Assembly: GCA_002779825.1 (NCBI GenBank)
Contig: PEVN01000010.1
Span: 1 to 32,725, forward strand
Length of the DNA stretch: 32,725 nucleotides
Origin: Armatimonadetes bacterium CG06_land_8_20_14_3_00_66_21
Lineage (GTDB): Bacteria > Armatimonadota > Abditibacteriia > CG2-30-66-41
Direction: 5' to 3'
Shown: in pieces, positions 1-11,990 of the stretch
Numbering within the stretch: position 1 is the first letter of the stretch
How the letters are laid out: each line of letters begins with the position of its first letter
Made by a program: the position numbers and the translations under genes
The notes under the pieces: model-generated
The model's input: the letters and a program-made list of their open reading frames with translations, nothing else
Told to the model about the DNA's origin: nothing
Databases searched by the model: none

Positions 1-74
1 TTGCCGTGATCCACGTGGCCGATGGTGCCCACGTTCACGTGTAACTTGTCTCTTGAAAACTGCTGCTTGCCCAT
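1..74 (-). CDS. tuf: Elongation factor Tu, N-terminal fragment (cut by window edge)
   Basis: Only the first 24 codons plus two bases are in the window. The start ATG is at 72-74 on the minus strand, and the translation begins MGKQQFSRDK and continues through HVNVGTIGHVDHG, the EF-Tu N-terminus with the start of the P-loop (GHVDHGK). EF-Tu is the GTPase that carries aminoacyl-tRNA to the ribosome. A GGGAG ribosome site lies 9 bases upstream. It is the last gene seen in the rpsL-rpsG-fusA-tuf order, 101 bases after fusA, and I see no convincing promoter in that gap. Confidence 0.96.
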   Translation of the reverse strand, partial: MGKQQFSRDKLHVNVGTIGHVDHG

Positions 75-175
75 TCAGGCGGTCTCCCTTCCGGGTGGCG
101 CTGGTCTGTGCGCTTTGGAATTCGATACCGGACCTCGCGGATCCGGACTAAGAACTACGCAACCTGTCTGCGGCA

Positions 176-2266
176 CTAACTGCCCGCCAGAGGGCCGCGA
201 ATTCTGGCGACGATCTCCTCCGCGATGGTCTGCGGAACCGGCTCATAGCGCGCCGGCTGCATGGTGTAGGTGCCACGCCCCTGAGTCAGGGAGCGGAGCA
301 CGGTCGCGTAACCAAACATCTCAGGCAGCGGCACTTCGCAGCGAATGGTCTGCGTGCCCCCGGCCGTCGGCCGCATTGCGACAATGTTCCCACGCCGCGA
401 AGTGATGTCGCCCATCACCTCACCCATGTGGGCTTCCGGCATCACGACCTCAACAGCCATGATGGGCTCCATGAGCATTGGGCGCGCCCTGCTTGCCGCG
501 GACCGCAGAGCCATCGCCCCGGCAATGCGAAACGCGATGTCTGAGGAATCGACTTCGTGGTAACTCCCGCCCGTCAACGTCGCCAAGACATCGACCAGCG
601 GGAACCCGGCTACCGGGCCGGCTTCCATCGCCTGTCGAACGCCCATCTCGACTGCGGGAATGAACTCCTTGGGGATGTCGCCCCCAACCGTCTTGTCGAC
701 AAACGAGAACCCCGAGCCGTTACCCAGAGGCTCAACCTCCAGGATCACGTGGGCAAACTGGCCATGCCCTCCGGTCTGACGAACAAATCGCTCATCTGCC
801 CGCGTCTTGCCGCTCAGGGCTTCGCGGTACGAGACTTGCGGCCGCCCGACACTGGCTTGGACGCCCATATCGCGGCGAAGCCTGTCCGTGATGATATCGA
901 GGTGCAGCTCCCCCATACCGGAGATGATCATCTGACCGGTCTCTTGGTCAACCTTCATCCGGAACGAGGGATCTTCCTGGGCGATGGTGTGGAGTGCGGT
1001 GGTGAGGCGCTCCTCGTCGGCCTTGGTGCGAGGCTCGATGGCGACGGAGATCACCGGCTCGGGGAAGTCGATGGACTCCAGCACAAGCGGATGACCATCG
1101 TCACAGAGCGTGTCTCCGGTATTGGTGTCTCTCAGCCCAACAACTGCGACAATGTCGCCAGCGCGGACGCTCTTTACATCTTCGCGCCGATTGGCGTGCA
1201 TCCGCAGGAGGCGACCGAGACGCTCGCGAGTGTCCCGGAGCGTGTTGACAACGTACTCGCCGCGCTTCCGTTCACCCGAATACACTCGAATATAGGTGAG
1301 GCGCCCGACGTATGGATCAGCGGTAATCTTGAACGCCAGCGCGGCAAACGGTCCATCGGGGTCCGCCGCGCGCACTTCAGGCTCTCCTGCCGGATTGACG
1401 CCTTCCATCGGTATCACATCAAGCGGCGAGGGCAGGAGATCCACAATCGTGTCAAGCAACGGCTGCACACCCTTATTGCGGAAGGCAGCGCCACACAGCA
1501 CCGGTACCAACGAGCACGATAGAGTGGCCTTACGAAGGGCCCGGGTAATCAACGGCAGCGCCACGTCTCCTTCAGAGACGTATGCCTCCATTGCTTCTTC
1601 ATCTGCTTCGGCCGCTGCTTCCAGGAGCGCCTCCCGGAATTCGAGCGCCTGCGGTTCAAGGTGCTTGGGTATCTCGGTCTCCGTGCTGACGCTGCCCAAG
1701 TCATCTTCATAGATGAGGGACTTCATCCGCAGGAGATCGATCACCCCGGTAAAATTGTCTTCAGCTCCCACCGGGAGCTGAGTCGCAACGGCGTTGGCGC
1801 CCAGATGGTCCCGCATTTGATGCAGGACATGGTGGAAGTCGGCACCAGCGCGGTCCATCTTGTTGACCAACGCAATACGAGGTACCCGGTAGCGGTTGGC
1901 CTGTCGCCAAACGGTTTCCGATTGCGGCTGAACGCCGCCGACAGCGCAGAAGACCGCGACTACACCATCGAGAACGCGGAGCGAGCGCTCCACCTCAATG
2001 GTGAAGTCCACATGCCCCGGCGTATCGATGATATTGATGCAGTGGTCCTTCCAGACACAGGTCGTCGCGGCAGACGTGATGGTGATGCCGCGCTCCTGTT
2101 CCTGGACCATCCAGTCCATCGTCGCGGAGCCTTGATCGACTTCGCCCATTCGGTGGACGCGTCCGGTGTAGAAGAGAATCCGCTCTGTGGTCGTCGTCTT
2201 CCCGGCATCGATGTGCGCAGCGATCCCGATGTTACGTATTTGAGATAGGGGGAAGGGATCGGCCAT
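176..2266 (-). CDS. fusA: Elongation factor G
   Basis: Translocation GTPase of 696 residues, the usual EF-G length. The G-domain motifs are complete: AHIDAGKT at 17-24, the switch II motif DTPGH at 81-85, and NKMD near 135. Domains II-V follow, including the domain IV stretch with [12 protein letters not shown] and the C-terminal [20 protein letters not shown] place the start at the ATG of MADPFPL because EF-G proteins begin about 8-10 residues before [12 protein letters not shown]. An in-frame TTG 39 bases further upstream would add 13 residues without family support. The ribosome site is weak (GAGAAG). It follows rpsG by 159 bases and precedes tuf in the str operon. Confidence 0.97.
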   Translation of the reverse strand: MADPFPLSQIRNIGIAAHIDAGKTTTTERILFYTGRVHRMGEVDQGSATMDWMVQEQERGITITSAATTCVWKDHCINIIDTPGHVDFTIEVERSLRVLDGVVAVFCAVGGVQPQSETVWRQANRYRVPRIALVNKMDRAGADFHHVLHQMRDHLGANAVATQLPVGAEDNFTGVIDLLRMKSLIYEDDLGSVSTETEIPKHLEPQALEFREALLEAAAEADEEAMEAYVSEGDVALPLITRALRKATLSCSLVPVLCGAAFRNKGVQPLLDTIVDLLPSPLDVIPMEGVNPAGEPEVRAADPDGPFAALAFKITADPYVGRLTYIRVYSGERKRGEYVVNTLRDTRERLGRLLRMHANRREDVKSVRAGDIVAVVGLRDTNTGDTLCDDGHPLVLESIDFPEPVISVAIEPRTKADEERLTTALHTIAQEDPSFRMKVDQETGQMIISGMGELHLDIITDRLRRDMGVQASVGRPQVSYREALSGKTRADERFVRQTGGHGQFAHVILEVEPLGNGSGFSFVDKTVGGDIPKEFIPAVEMGVRQAMEAGPVAGFPLVDVLATLTGGSYHEVDSSDIAFRIAGAMALRSAASRARPMLMEPIMAVEVVMPEAHMGEVMGDITSRRGNIVAMRPTAGGTQTIRCEVPLPEMFGYATVLRSLTQGRGTYTMQPARYEPVPQTIAEEIVARIRGPLAGS

Positions 2267-2425
2267 TGGCTTCTCGCGGGTTGCCGGCACTCCCGGCTCC
2301 CGCAAGTCTCTCTCTTTGCGCCCGGTCTTCTCTCACGCCGCGTTGGCAAACGAATCGACTCCAACTCTGGCCTGCTCCGAGTTTCGAACGATGCCCGTAC
2401 GACTCGGCGTCGTTCCACGCTCAAC

Positions 2426-2896
2426 CTACCAGCGGTAGTGCGCGAAGGCCTTGTTCGCCTCTGCCATCTTGTGGGTATCGTCTCGCTTCTTTACGGCCGC
2501 GCCCTGGCTGCTGGCAGCATCCATGATCTCTCCTGCCAGCCGAGCACTCATGGTCTTCTCATTCCGCGCCCGGGCATAGCCGATGAGCCAGCGGATGGGC
2601 AGCGCGATTCGCCGCTCGGAACGAACTTCCATAGGCACCTGGTAGGTGGCGCCGCCGACTCGGCGGGAACGCACCTCAACCTGGGGGCTGATGTTCCGAA
2701 AAGCCTCGACCAGAACGTCCAGCGGATTCCGCTTGGTTCGCTCTGCAACAAGCTGAAGGGCGCCGTACATCTGCTTCTCAGCGACGACCTTCTTCCCGTC
2801 CTTCATCATATAGTTGATCATCCGAGAGACCAAGACACTCTCGAATACCGGGTCCGGCAAAACCTGACGACGGGTAGCCGGGGCTTTGCGAGCCAT
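2426..2896 (-). CDS. rpsG: 30S ribosomal protein S7
   Basis: 156 residues, the standard S7 length. It nucleates assembly of the 30S head and contacts tRNA in the E site. The sequence [20 protein letters not shown], the [16 protein letters not shown] motif and the ending AHYRW are all typical. The start ATG has GGAGG 6 bases upstream. The gene ends in TAG at the normal length, which shows that TAG is read as stop in this organism. Second gene of the str operon, 93 bases after rpsL. Confidence 0.98.
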   Translation of the reverse strand: MARKAPATRRQVLPDPVFESVLVSRMINYMMKDGKKVVAEKQMYGALQLVAERTKRNPLDVLVEAFRNISPQVEVRSRRVGGATYQVPMEVRSERRIALPIRWLIGYARARNEKTMSARLAGEIMDAASSQGAAVKKRDDTHKMAEANKAFAHYRW

Positions 2897-2989
2897 ACAA
2901 CTCCTCCGTTCAAATCAATGGAAGCTCGCCAGAACAACTAGTCTGCGAGCCAACGCTGTCCAGCAATCGAGTACGGCTCAGGCGCCAGC

Positions 2990-3403
2990 CTACTTCGGTC
3001 GCTTGGTGCCGTACTTGGAGCGACCGCGCCTACGGCCATTGACACCCGCAGCGTCGAGCGCGCCTCGCACGATCTTGTACTTCACGGACGGCATGTCCTT
3101 CACGCGCCCGCCGCGCACCAGCACGACGCTATGCTCCTGCAAGTTGTGGCCCTCGCCAGGAATGTAGCAAGTAACCTCTTTGCGGTTGCTCAGCCGGACT
3201 CGAGCTTTCGCCCGCAATGCAGAGTTCGGCTTCTTGGGGGTGTCGGTCTTGACCAGCAGGCAGATGCCCCGCATCTGCGGCGCTGCATTGTTGGTCGTCT
3301 GGCGGTTGGTGGACGAGTTGAAGCCGAACTTGAACGCCGTAGCTTTGCGGCGCTTGCGAGCGGTGGTGCGGCCCTTCCGCACGAGTTGGCTGATCGTTGG
3401 CAT
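2990..3403 (-). CDS. rpsL: 30S ribosomal protein S12
   Basis: 137 residues. S12 sits in the decoding centre. The start is the ATG of [12 protein letters not shown], with GAGG 7 bases upstream; the open frame continues 19 codons further but without homology. The decoding loops [19 protein letters not shown] and the block after GRVKDMPSV are intact, including the lysines at the positions where streptomycin-resistance changes usually occur, so a wild-type (sensitive) form is inferred. First gene of the str operon, behind the promoter at 3683-3711 and a leader of about 270 bases. Confidence 0.98.
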   Translation of the reverse strand: MPTISQLVRKGRTTARKRRKATAFKFGFNSSTNRQTTNNAAPQMRGICLLVKTDTPKKPNSALRAKARVRLSNRKEVTCYIPGEGHNLQEHSVVLVRGGRVKDMPSVKYKIVRGALDAAGVNGRRRGRSKYGTKRPK

Positions 3404-3682
3404 ACAGAATCCTCTTCTGCTACTTCCGGTCGGAATGGTCCGCCGATGAACCCACTGCACTTACCCGACAGAAATACCTTGCGCTGAGAACGGCACCGGG
3501 GGCTACGGAGCGCAGTGCTCTCGGCTGTGACCGAGGCGCTGACGGGGAGCGGCGTGGCTACGTCCCGGCTGCCCTTCGCTTTGCGTCAGGCAGCGTGCCC
3601 TTCGTGAGTGGGGTTCAGATACTCACGAATGACTTGCCGAAGGTGATTGGAATTGGACCTGCCTTCGGCGCGCAAAGGTACA
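3404..3682 (-). other. Long 5' leader of the str operon with a 9-bp hairpin
   Basis: Non-coding stretch between the predicted transcription start (about 3676) and the rpsL start. It holds a perfect inverted repeat, TTCGTGAGT at 3601-3609 and ACTCACGAA at 3621-3629, giving a 9-bp stem with an 11-base loop. No U-run follows, so it is not an intrinsic terminator. Ribosomal operons are often autoregulated through leader RNA (S7 in the E. coli str operon), but I see no recognisable copy of a known S7 or S12 binding site. A regulatory role is an inference. Confidence 0.5.
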
Positions 3683-3711
3683 AGTATACCCCAGCAGCGG
3701 GGTTCGGTCAA
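3683..3711 (-). promoter_or_regulatory. Sigma70-type promoter of the rpsL-rpsG-fusA-tuf operon
   Basis: On the minus strand: -35 TTGACC (3706-3711), a 17-base spacer, -10 TATACT (3683-3688). Five of six bases match consensus in each box and the spacer is optimal. It lies between rpoC and rpsL, so the str genes have their own start even though they follow rpoBC on the same strand. The remaining 90 bases up to the rpoC stop hold a GC-rich inverted repeat (GGCGG-CGGG-CCGCC) without a U-tract. Confidence 0.8.
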
Positions 3712-3801
3712 TGACGAACGGGACTTTTTCGCAGCTTTCCGCGCCCGCGGACAGGCCGAAGGCGGCGGGCCGCCAAAGGTCCAGAAACGCGACGCAAATT
3801 G

Positions 3802-6800
3802 TCACTCCTGCTCGTCCAGCGGCGCTTCAGCCAGCGCTTCCTCGACCAGCGAGACCGCCTCACCTACTTCGTCGTCTACGACCGCCGCAGTCGCGCGGAC
3901 CACGTCGGGGAGCGGGAGAATCTCTCCGGTGGACGCGACGTCCGGCGGCACCACGCGCACGCGCTTGTGGATGTCGAGCCCGGTACCTGCAGGAACGAGC
4001 CGGCCGATGATCACGTTCTCCTTCAGACCGACAAGGTGGTCGGCCTTCCCGCGCGTGGCCGCTTCGGTGAGCACCTTAGTGGTCTTCTGGAAGGAGGCGG
4101 CCGAAAGGAAGCTCTCGGTAGCCAGCGCCGCCTCGGTGATGCCGAGAAGCACCCAGTCTGCGTTGGCTTCCTGACCGCCTCCGGCCGCGACGCTGCTGTT
4201 CTGGCGCTGGAACACGAAGCGGTCAACTACCTGCCCGGGAAGCAGCTCGGTGTCACCAGGCTCCCGGATCTTGCGCTTGCGCAGCATCTGGCGGACGATG
4301 ACCTCGATGTGCTTGTCGTTGATATCAACGCCCTGGGACTTGTACACCTTCTGGATCTCGATGACCAAGTAATCTTGGACGGCAGCGACGCCTTTCTTTG
4401 CCAGGACTTCCTGCGGCGCCATGGGTCCTGCGGTCAGCGGGTCGCCGGCGTCCACATGATCGCCGACCTCCACTTCGAGATACCCTCGGTAGGGCACCAG
4501 GTACTCCTCACGGAGCACAACCGACTTCACTTTCGCTTCGCGAAGCTGATCCATGAGGCGATCATTCAACTCGGAACCTGCTGCGGCCAGCGCTTCCTTT
4601 GCGCGGGGAGCCCGGACGTCTTCCGCCAACCGCCGGCCTTTCCAGCGGATCTCCTCGTTCACGGAGACGTTCGCGTGGATGATCACCTGCCGGCCGGCGA
4701 CGGTCTGGATGTCAACGACTTCACCGTCGAACTCCGAGATCACCGCTTTGCCCTTGGGGCGCCGAGCTTCGAAAAGCTCAACGACCCGCAGCAAGCCGCG
4801 CACAGAGTCCTCTAGGACTCGCAGCATTTCCTGCACTTTCTTCTTTCGCTCAGAGACCGACTGGACGGCCGACTCCTCGCTGACAAGGCCTTGCGCGCGG
4901 TCGCGGTGGTATGACTCCAAGGCTTCCCGCTTCTTCTTCTTGACGTCGGCAACACCCGTCAGGTACTGGCCGGCTACGCCACCAAGGTGGAAGGTGCGCA
5001 TGGTCAACTGCGTACCCGGCTCCCCGATGGACTGCGCGGCGATGATGCCCACCGCTTCGCCCAACTCGACGGCGCGACCGGTGGACAGGTCGAGCCCGTA
5101 GCAAGCTGCGCAAACGCCTTGGGTGGAGTCACAGGTGAGCAGGCTACGGACGGCAACCGTCTCCACGCCTGCGGCCTCGATGGTACCCGCCAGTTCCTTG
5201 GTAATGAACTGGTTCTCCGCGGCCAACAATTTACCGGTCTGCGGGTGGGTGACGTCGGCACGGGCCCGCCGGCCGTAGATCCGCTCCGCCAGCGATTCCA
5301 CCAGTTCGCCCGAATCCTCGATGCGCTTGACCTCGATTCCGGCGACGGTGCCGCAGTCTTCCTCGCGGATGATCACATCTTGCGACACGTCTACCAGTCG
5401 CCGGGTCAGGTATCCGGCGTCTGCCGTGCGGAGCGCTGTGTCTGCCAGTCCCTTGCGGGCGCCGTGCGTGGAGATGAAGTACTCCAGCACCGACAGCCCT
5501 TCGTGGAAGTTGGACTTGATCGGCAGGTCCTCAATGAACCTGCCCGACGGCTCAGCCATCAGTCCCCGCATACCGGCCAACTGGCTGATCTGCTTCTTGC
5601 TACCGCGGGCGCCGGAGTCGGCCATCATCCGCAGCGGGTTGAACTCCCAGATGCCCTGGAGCACCGCTTCGGCAACATCTTCCGACGCCTTGATCCAGTG
5701 CTCGCACACGCGCTGTTCGCGCTCGCCGGCGCTGATAAGCCCGCGGCGATACGCCTTGTTCGTCTCCTCGACAGCGGCTTCTGTCTCGCTGATGATGCCT
5801 TCCCGCCGCGACGGAATCTGCATGTCGCTCAGGGAGATGCTGATGCCCGCCTTCGTGCCGTAGCGGAAGCCCAGCGACTTGATATCGTCCAGTAGTTCCA
5901 CGGTCCGTTGGTTGCCGCATTCCTCATAGCAGCGCCGAATGAGCAGCCGCAGACCAGCCTTGTCGACTAAGTCGTTGACGTATCCCATACTCTCGGGAAT
6001 GATCTGGTTGAAGATGATCCGGCCCACGGTGGTGTGGCGCCGCTCGCCGTCCATACGAACCTCGATCTCGGCGTGCAGGTCCAGCTCGCCGACCTCATGG
6101 GAGAGGATCGCCAGTTCCGGGTTCGAGTACGTCACGAGCTTGTCGCCCTCGCGCTCGGTCATCTGGGTGAGGTAGTAGCACCCCAGCACGATGTCGTATT
6201 CGGGGCTCATCACCGGCCGGCCGTCTGCCGGCGAGAACAGATTGTTGCTCGACAGCATCAGCAGTCGCGCTTCGGCCTGCGCCGCCACGGAGAGCGGAAC
6301 GTGCACGGCCATCTGGTCGCCGTCGAAGTCCGCATTGAACGGCGGACAAACCAACGGGTGGATCTGGATGGCCTTGCCGTCCACCAATATAGGCTCAAAG
6401 GCCTGAATGCCCAAGCGGTGCAGCGTCGGCGCGCGGTTCAGCAGCACCGGATGGTCCTTGATGACTTCATCCAGCGCGTCCCACACTTCGGGGCGGGTGC
6501 GATCCACCATCCGCTTGGCAGTCTTGATGTTGGTGGTGTAGCCTTGCTCCACCAGCCGCCGCATGACGAACGGCTTGAACAGCTCCAGCGCCATCTCTTT
6601 CGGCAAGCCGCACTGGTCCAGCTTCAGGTGGGGTCCAACCACGATCACCGAGCGCCCGGAGTAGTCCACGCGCTTCCCCAGCAGGTTCCGCCGGAAGCGG
6701 CCTTCCTTGCCCTTGAGCATATCGCTCAACGACTTCAGCGGCCGCCCGTTGGAGCCGGTAACCGGCCGCGTGCGCCGGCTGTTGTCGATCAGCGCATCCA

Positions 6801-7980
6801 CCGCTTCCTGCAGCAGGCGCTTCTCGTGGTTGATGATGGACTCCGGCGCCTTGATCTCCATGATCCGGCGCAGGCGATTGTTCCGGTTGATGATGCGGCG
6901 GTACAGATCGTTCAGATCCGAAGTGGCGAATCGCCCGCCGTCGAGCTGCACCATCGGGCGCAGTTCGGGCGGCATGACCGGCAGCACTTCGAGGATCATC
7001 CACTCGGGGCGGTTCTTCGACTTGGCAAAGGCCTCGACGACCTCCAAACGCTTGATGGCGCGGACGCGCTTGGCGCCGGTGGTCTCCGCGACCTGCTTGC
7101 GCAGGTCCCGGGCTTCGCGCTCCAGGTCCAGATCCTCCAGCAGCGACTTGACGGCTTCCGCCCCCAGACCGACGCGGAAGAGGGTCTCGAACTTCTTGCG
7201 CTGCTTACGCTGGACGGCCTCCATGAGCTTCGTCAGCCCGCGGTGTTCCGGGTCGGTCAACGGCTTGCGCTTCTCCAGTTCGGAGAGCAGCTTGAAGGAC
7301 TCGTTGATCTCGACGACGCGTTCCTGGGCGTGGGTGTCTTCGAGGTCGACTTGATCCTGAAGACGGCGCCGCTCTGATTCCAACATCTCAGGGGTGATGC
7401 GGTCTTCGTCCTCTTCCGTCTGGACGGCGGCCTGCTGTTCCAGCTCATTGAACTCGCGCTGAAGCGCTTGCTGCGCAGCGCGTTTCTGCTGATCGATCTC
7501 CTGGATCTCCAGGTCCGCGGCCTCGCGAACGCCCGGAAGCGCGCGCTTGATGGCCCCGGCATCCGCCCGCGTCACGATGTACGACGCGAAGTAGAGTACC
7601 TTCTCGACAAGTCGCGGCGACATGTCCAGCAGGAGGCTCATCGGGCTGGGCACGCCTTTGACATACCAGATGTGGGCCACCGGAGCCGCGAGCTCGATGT
7701 GTCCCATCCGCCGCCGACGGACCTTCGACCGCGTTACCTCAACTCCGCAACGGTCGCAGATGATGCCTTTGAACTTGACCTTCTTATACTTGCCGCAGTG
7801 GCACTCCCAGTCCTTGGTCGGACCGAAGATCCGTTCGCAGAACAGCCCGTCACGCTCTGGCTTGAACGTGCGGTAGTTGATCGTCTCAGGCTTCTTGACT
7901 TCCCCACGAGACCAGGACCGGATGTCCTGGGGGGAGGCGATGCCGATCCGGAGAATGTCGAACTGATTTCCCTCTGCCAA
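3802..7980 (-). CDS. rpoC: RNA polymerase beta' subunit
   Basis: 1,392 residues. The first zinc site is at C60, C62, C75 and C78. The catalytic NADFDGD is at 548-554, with D550, D552 and D554 holding the active-site Mg. The bridge-helix and trigger-loop region and the second zinc site ([13 protein letters not shown]) are present. The start is TTG: the translation [17 protein letters not shown] matches the family at that codon, and AAGGAG lies 9 bases upstream. Residues about 155-240 form an extra highly charged, Glu/Gln/Arg-rich stretch with coiled-coil character that pushes the catalytic motif about 90 residues later than in E. coli. It follows rpoB by 53 bases. Confidence 0.98.
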   Translation of the reverse strand: MAEGNQFDILRIGIASPQDIRSWSRGEVKKPETINYRTFKPERDGLFCERIFGPTKDWECHCGKYKKVKFKGIICDRCGVEVTRSKVRRRRMGHIELAAPVAHIWYVKGVPSPMSLLLDMSPRLVEKVLYFASYIVTRADAGAIKRALPGVREAADLEIQEIDQQKRAAQQALQREFNELEQQAAVQTEEDEDRITPEMLESERRRLQDQVDLEDTHAQERVVEINESFKLLSELEKRKPLTDPEHRGLTKLMEAVQRKQRKKFETLFRVGLGAEAVKSLLEDLDLEREARDLRKQVAETTGAKRVRAIKRLEVVEAFAKSKNRPEWMILEVLPVMPPELRPMVQLDGGRFATSDLNDLYRRIINRNNRLRRIMEIKAPESIINHEKRLLQEAVDALIDNSRRTRPVTGSNGRPLKSLSDMLKGKEGRFRRNLLGKRVDYSGRSVIVVGPHLKLDQCGLPKEMALELFKPFVMRRLVEQGYTTNIKTAKRMVDRTRPEVWDALDEVIKDHPVLLNRAPTLHRLGIQAFEPILVDGKAIQIHPLVCPPFNADFDGDQMAVHVPLSVAAQAEARLLMLSSNNLFSPADGRPVMSPEYDIVLGCYYLTQMTEREGDKLVTYSNPELAILSHEVGELDLHAEIEVRMDGERRHTTVGRIIFNQIIPESMGYVNDLVDKAGLRLLIRRCYEECGNQRTVELLDDIKSLGFRYGTKAGISISLSDMQIPSRREGIISETEAAVEETNKAYRRGLISAGEREQRVCEHWIKASEDVAEAVLQGIWEFNPLRMMADSGARGSKKQISQLAGMRGLMAEPSGRFIEDLPIKSNFHEGLSVLEYFISTHGARKGLADTALRTADAGYLTRRLVDVSQDVIIREEDCGTVAGIEVKRIEDSGELVESLAERIYGRRARADVTHPQTGKLLAAENQFITKELAGTIEAAGVETVAVRSLLTCDSTQGVCAACYGLDLSTGRAVELGEAVGIIAAQSIGEPGTQLTMRTFHLGGVAGQYLTGVADVKKKKREALESYHRDRAQGLVSEESAVQSVSERKKKVQEMLRVLEDSVRGLLRVVELFEARRPKGKAVISEFDGEVVDIQTVAGRQVIIHANVSVNEEIRWKGRRLAEDVRAPRAKEALAAAGSELNDRLMDQLREAKVKSVVLREEYLVPYRGYLEVEVGDHVDAGDPLTAGPMAPQEVLAKKGVAAVQDYLVIEIQKVYKSQGVDINDKHIEVIVRQMLRKRKIREPGDTELLPGQVVDRFVFQRQNSSVAAGGGQEANADWVLLGITEAALATESFLSAASFQKTTKVLTEAATRGKADHLVGLKENVIIGRLVPAGTGLDIHKRVRVVPPDVASTGEILPLPDVVRATAAVVDDEVGEAVSLVEEALAEAPLDEQE

Positions 7981-8033
7981 AGGCTTTCACTCCTTCGGAG
8001 GAATCGAGCCGCCGCGCTGTTCTGGCGACGCGG

Positions 8034-11000
8034 TCACATGCGGACATCCGTGTCGGGGGTGTCCTCATCGGCGTCGCGCAACTCCATCGCTTCGCCGTCT
8101 TCCGACTCAACGGTGATCTGCAGGCCCAGGCTCTGCAGCTCTTTGATGAGGATCTTGAATGACTCGGGAACGCCCGATCCGGAGATCCGCTCGCCCTTCA
8201 CGATGGCCTCATAGGCCTTGACGCGGCCCACCATGTCGTCTGACTTGATGGTCAGCATCTCCTGGAGCAGATGCGCGGCGCCGTACGCTTCCAGCGCCCA
8301 GACCTCCATCTCGCCGAACCGCTGTCCGCCGAACTGGGCCTTGCCACCCAACGGTTGTTGGGTGACCAGTGAGTAGGGACCGGTGGAGCGTGCGTGAATC
8401 TTGTCGTCCACCAAGTGATTCAGCTTCATCATGTACACTTCGCCGACCACCACCGGCTGGTTGAATGCCTCGCCTGTGCGGCCGTCGCGGACAACGCACT
8501 TGCCGGTTTCCGCGTCGAAGCCGGCCCGAAGCACCGCCCGCCTCAGCAGGCACTCCAAGAGCGGCTCTACCAGCGCGGTCTCGCCCGCTGCCGCAGCCAG
8601 GGTCTCCGCCGGCAGGGCAATCTCCTCGGCCAATTCAGCGGCTTCAGCCGCGGGCAGTCTTGTCAACACCGTCCGCACACGGTCGCTGGCTTCCTCCCAG
8701 GAAAGCCCCTCGAACTCTTGCTCGTCGCAGAGAGTGAGTTCGCCGCCGACAAGCCGCGCCAGTGCGTGCACGCGCCACAGCGACTCGACTTCTCTCATTC
8801 CCGTCCGGATCTCGTCCTCACTGGCGCTCCGGAAGACTGGGTTGGGGAATGCCGTGCCCAGCGTGCGCCCGACCAGGCCGAGGTGGGTCTCGAGAATCTG
8901 GCCGATGTTCATTCGGGACGGCACGCCCAGCGGGTTCAGGACGATGTCCACAGGCGTGCCATCGGGCATGTAGGGCATGTCGCAGTCCGGCAGGATGCGG
9001 GCGATGACGCCCTTGTTTCCGTGCCGACCGGCGAGTTTGTCGCCTTCGACCACCTTCCGGCGCTGGGCCAGGTACACGCGCACCAAGTGGGTGGTTCCGG
9101 GCTTCAACTCGTCGCCGGGGCGCTGAACCAGCTTGCCGCCACACTCCGCGCAGCTCAAGTCCAGGGGCTGGAAGCGGTGGACCTTGTTGCAGGCGGCGCA
9201 CACGTAGTGGTGGCGGGCGAATATGCGGATCCCGATGACCATGCCGCCGTCGCCGTGGGGCACCCGCAGGGACGCGTCTCGCATCTCTTCGGCCTTCTTG
9301 CCGAAGATGGCAATGACGAGGCGCTCTTCAGCCGTCAACTCGCCGTGACTCTTGGGCGCAACCTTGCCGACCAGGATGTCCTCGGGGCCCACTTGGGCGC
9401 CCATGCGGATCACGCCGTCTTCGTCCAGGTTGCCCAGCAGTTCCTCGCCGACGTTGGGAATGTCCCGAGTGATCTCCTCAGGACCCAGCTTGGTTTCGCG
9501 GGCCTCGATCTCGTACTTCTCGATGTGGATGGAGGTCAGCAGATCATCGCGCGACACGCGCTCGCTCAGGAGGATGGCGTCTTCGTAGTTGAAGCCCTCC
9601 CAGAGGGCGAACGCGCACAGCAGGTTCCGGCCGAGCGCCATGTTCCCGTTGTCGATGGCCGGCCCGTCTGCCAGAAGCGTCCCCTCACGGACACGCTGTC
9701 CCAGCCGGACCACGGGCCGCTGGTGGATACAGGTGGCCTGGTTGCTGCGCACGAAGGTGTAGAGCGGGTACCTGTCTGAGTGCCCCTCGTACCCCTTCAC
9801 GGTAATGTGATCGGCGGCCACCTCTTCGACCACGCCAGCAGTGTGGGCAACGATCACTGCGCCGCTGTCAATCGCTGCGCGCGACTCCATTCCAGTGCCG
9901 ACGCGAGGCGCCTCCGGGCGCACAAGGGGCACCGCCTGCCGCTGCATGTTGGAGCCCATCAACGCACGGTTCGCATCGTCGTTCCCCAGGAACGGAATGC
10001 AGCAGGTCGCCACGCTGTACACCTGCATTGGCGAGATGTCCATGTACTCGACTTGCGCCGAGGAGACAACCGGGTGGATGGAGCCGAACCGCACCTGGAC
10101 TTCTTCCGACGCAAACCCCTGCTTCTCGTCCAAAGGGGTGTTGGCCGGCGCGATCCGGTGGCGGTCATCGTCTTCCGCAGTGAGGTAGACGATTTCGTCG
10201 GTAACTCGACCGTCCTTGACCTTCCGGTACGGGCTCAGGATGAACCCTAACTGATTGGTCCGGGCGTGCGTCGCCAGGGAGTTGATCAGCCCGATGTTTG
10301 GCCCCTCGGGCGTCTCAATAGGACAGATCCGTCCATAGTGCGAGTGGTGAACGTCGCGCACTTCCAGTTTGGCGCTCTGGCGGCTCAACCCGCCCGGGCC
10401 CAGCGCGCTCAGTCGGCGCTTGTGGGTCAACTCCGCCAACGGGTTGGTCTGGTCCATGAACTGCGACAACTGACCGCTGCCGAAGAAGCTCCGGACGGCG
10501 GCGGTGATGGGCTTGATGCTGATAACGGTCTGAGCGGTAATGCTCTCCCGGTCCAGCGAGGTCATCCGCTCCCGGGCCACTCGCTCCATCCGCAGGAAGC
10601 CCACGCGCAACTGGTTCTGGAGCAACTCGCCAACCGACCGAACGCGCTTGTTCCGGAGGTGGTCGATGTCGTCGGTCTCGCCCTCTCCCTCAGACAGATG
10701 CTCCAGATACCGGAAGACCGCGATGAGGTCTTCCTTGGTGAAGGTGTGGATGTCCTCCGGGACGGTAACAGCCAGCTTCGTGTTCAGCTTGTAGCGGCCG
10801 ACTCGCCCGAGATCGTAGCGTTTGACGTCCAGGAAGTACGAATTGAGCAGCGCCCGGGCGCTGTCGTGCGTCGGCGGGTCGCCGGGGCGAAGTCGCTTGT
10901 GAATCTCGAGCAGCGCTTCGTCCTGGTTCGTGGTGGGATCGGCGCGGAGCGTCTCCGTCAGGAACGCCGAGGCCCGCAGGACCTCCAGTTCGCCGGATAG

Positions 11001-11990
11001 CGCCGTCGCCAGTGTCTCGGCCAACTCCTGGTCGATGTAGGTGCCCGCTGGAACAGCCACTTCGCCGTTCTGGTCGATGAGGTCGCTGGCAGTCCAGCAG
11101 CCTTGCAGTTGCTCGACGGAGACTTCCTTCACGGCGACGCGCTCCGCCATGAGCGACAGAATCTCCAGCGTGGTGCTGCACTCCAGCGTGTCTTTGTAGA
11201 CCGCCACCTGCTGTTCTTCGACGCGCTCCGCGATCCGTGCCGCCAGCCCGGTGTCGAGGTGGGTGTTCGCGTCCGCGATCAGCTCGCCGGTCTCGAAGTC
11301 GATCAGGGGCTCTGCCAGAACGCGCCCCCGCAGCCGGCCCTTGGTCGGCTTGATGAACTCTTGCACGTCGCCATGCGGCATCGAGCCGGGCAGGGCGTTG
11401 AATGCCCGCAGCAGGACGGTTGCGGGAGTCTTGCGGGCCTGCCCCACCTTCACGGAGATTACGTCGGAGGCGTCGCTCTCCAGGTCCACCCACGCGCCTT
11501 CGCGGGGGATGACCTGGGCGCGCAGCAGGACGCGGCCGGAGAAGTCGAGTTCGTCGCTGAAATAGACGCCGGGAGACCGGGACAACTGGTTGACCACGAC
11601 GCGCTCGGCACCGTTGATAACGAAGGTGCCCTTGTCGGTCATGCAGGGAATCTCTCCAAGGTATACCTCGGACTCCTTGAGCTCGCCGGTCTCCTTGTTG
11701 ACCAACCGGACCTTCACCTTCAGTGGCATCTCGAAGGTCATGTCGCGGTCGCGGCACGCTTGGGCAGCGTACTTCGGCTCCCCCAGGTTGTAGTCGAGGA
11801 ACTCAAGCGAGAGCGTGCCGGTGAAGTCCTCGATGGGCGAGAAGTTGTCAAATAGCTCCCGCAGCGCTTCTTTGAGGAACCACTCGTAAGACTGGAGCTG
11901 AACTTCCACCAGATTGGGTACTAGCGAGCTGCCCTCGCGCTCCCACTCGGCGATGCGGGCCTGGGCCAGTTCTCGATACAGGCTACCCAT
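8034..11990 (-). CDS. rpoB: RNA polymerase beta subunit
   Basis: 1,318 residues from the ATG of [13 protein letters not shown], preceded by GGAGG; the open frame reaches 51 codons further upstream without homology. The rifampicin pocket [19 protein letters not shown] begins at residue 511 and has the sensitive-type D, H and S residues. [14 protein letters not shown] and GRHGNKGVI are intact. Between RIFARHHYV and [18 protein letters not shown] there is a CxxC-(12)-CxxC zinc-ribbon-like insert (C931, C934, C947, C950; codons at 9198-9200, 9189-9191, 9150-9152, 9141-9143). This is absent from the E. coli and Bacillus forms I know. It ends in TGA 53 bases before rpoC. Confidence 0.98.
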   Translation of the reverse strand: MGSLYRELAQARIAEWEREGSSLVPNLVEVQLQSYEWFLKEALRELFDNFSPIEDFTGTLSLEFLDYNLGEPKYAAQACRDRDMTFEMPLKVKVRLVNKETGELKESEVYLGEIPCMTDKGTFVINGAERVVVNQLSRSPGVYFSDELDFSGRVLLRAQVIPREGAWVDLESDASDVISVKVGQARKTPATVLLRAFNALPGSMPHGDVQEFIKPTKGRLRGRVLAEPLIDFETGELIADANTHLDTGLAARIAERVEEQQVAVYKDTLECSTTLEILSLMAERVAVKEVSVEQLQGCWTASDLIDQNGEVAVPAGTYIDQELAETLATALSGELEVLRASAFLTETLRADPTTNQDEALLEIHKRLRPGDPPTHDSARALLNSYFLDVKRYDLGRVGRYKLNTKLAVTVPEDIHTFTKEDLIAVFRYLEHLSEGEGETDDIDHLRNKRVRSVGELLQNQLRVGFLRMERVARERMTSLDRESITAQTVISIKPITAAVRSFFGSGQLSQFMDQTNPLAELTHKRRLSALGPGGLSRQSAKLEVRDVHHSHYGRICPIETPEGPNIGLINSLATHARTNQLGFILSPYRKVKDGRVTDEIVYLTAEDDDRHRIAPANTPLDEKQGFASEEVQVRFGSIHPVVSSAQVEYMDISPMQVYSVATCCIPFLGNDDANRALMGSNMQRQAVPLVRPEAPRVGTGMESRAAIDSGAVIVAHTAGVVEEVAADHITVKGYEGHSDRYPLYTFVRSNQATCIHQRPVVRLGQRVREGTLLADGPAIDNGNMALGRNLLCAFALWEGFNYEDAILLSERVSRDDLLTSIHIEKYEIEARETKLGPEEITRDIPNVGEELLGNLDEDGVIRMGAQVGPEDILVGKVAPKSHGELTAEERLVIAIFGKKAEEMRDASLRVPHGDGGMVIGIRIFARHHYVCAACNKVHRFQPLDLSCAECGGKLVQRPGDELKPGTTHLVRVYLAQRRKVVEGDKLAGRHGNKGVIARILPDCDMPYMPDGTPVDIVLNPLGVPSRMNIGQILETHLGLVGRTLGTAFPNPVFRSASEDEIRTGMREVESLWRVHALARLVGGELTLCDEQEFEGLSWEEASDRVRTVLTRLPAAEAAELAEEIALPAETLAAAAGETALVEPLLECLLRRAVLRAGFDAETGKCVVRDGRTGEAFNQPVVVGEVYMMKLNHLVDDKIHARSTGPYSLVTQQPLGGKAQFGGQRFGEMEVWALEAYGAAHLLQEMLTIKSDDMVGRVKAYEAIVKGERISGSGVPESFKILIKELQSLGLQITVESEDGEAMELRDADEDTPDTDVRM

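Noticed and set aside
75-175. Separate promoter for tuf
   Set aside because: No paired -35/-10 boxes could be found in the 101-base gap.
3720-3801. Intrinsic terminator after rpoC
   Set aside because: The GC stem is there but no U-run follows on the minus strand.
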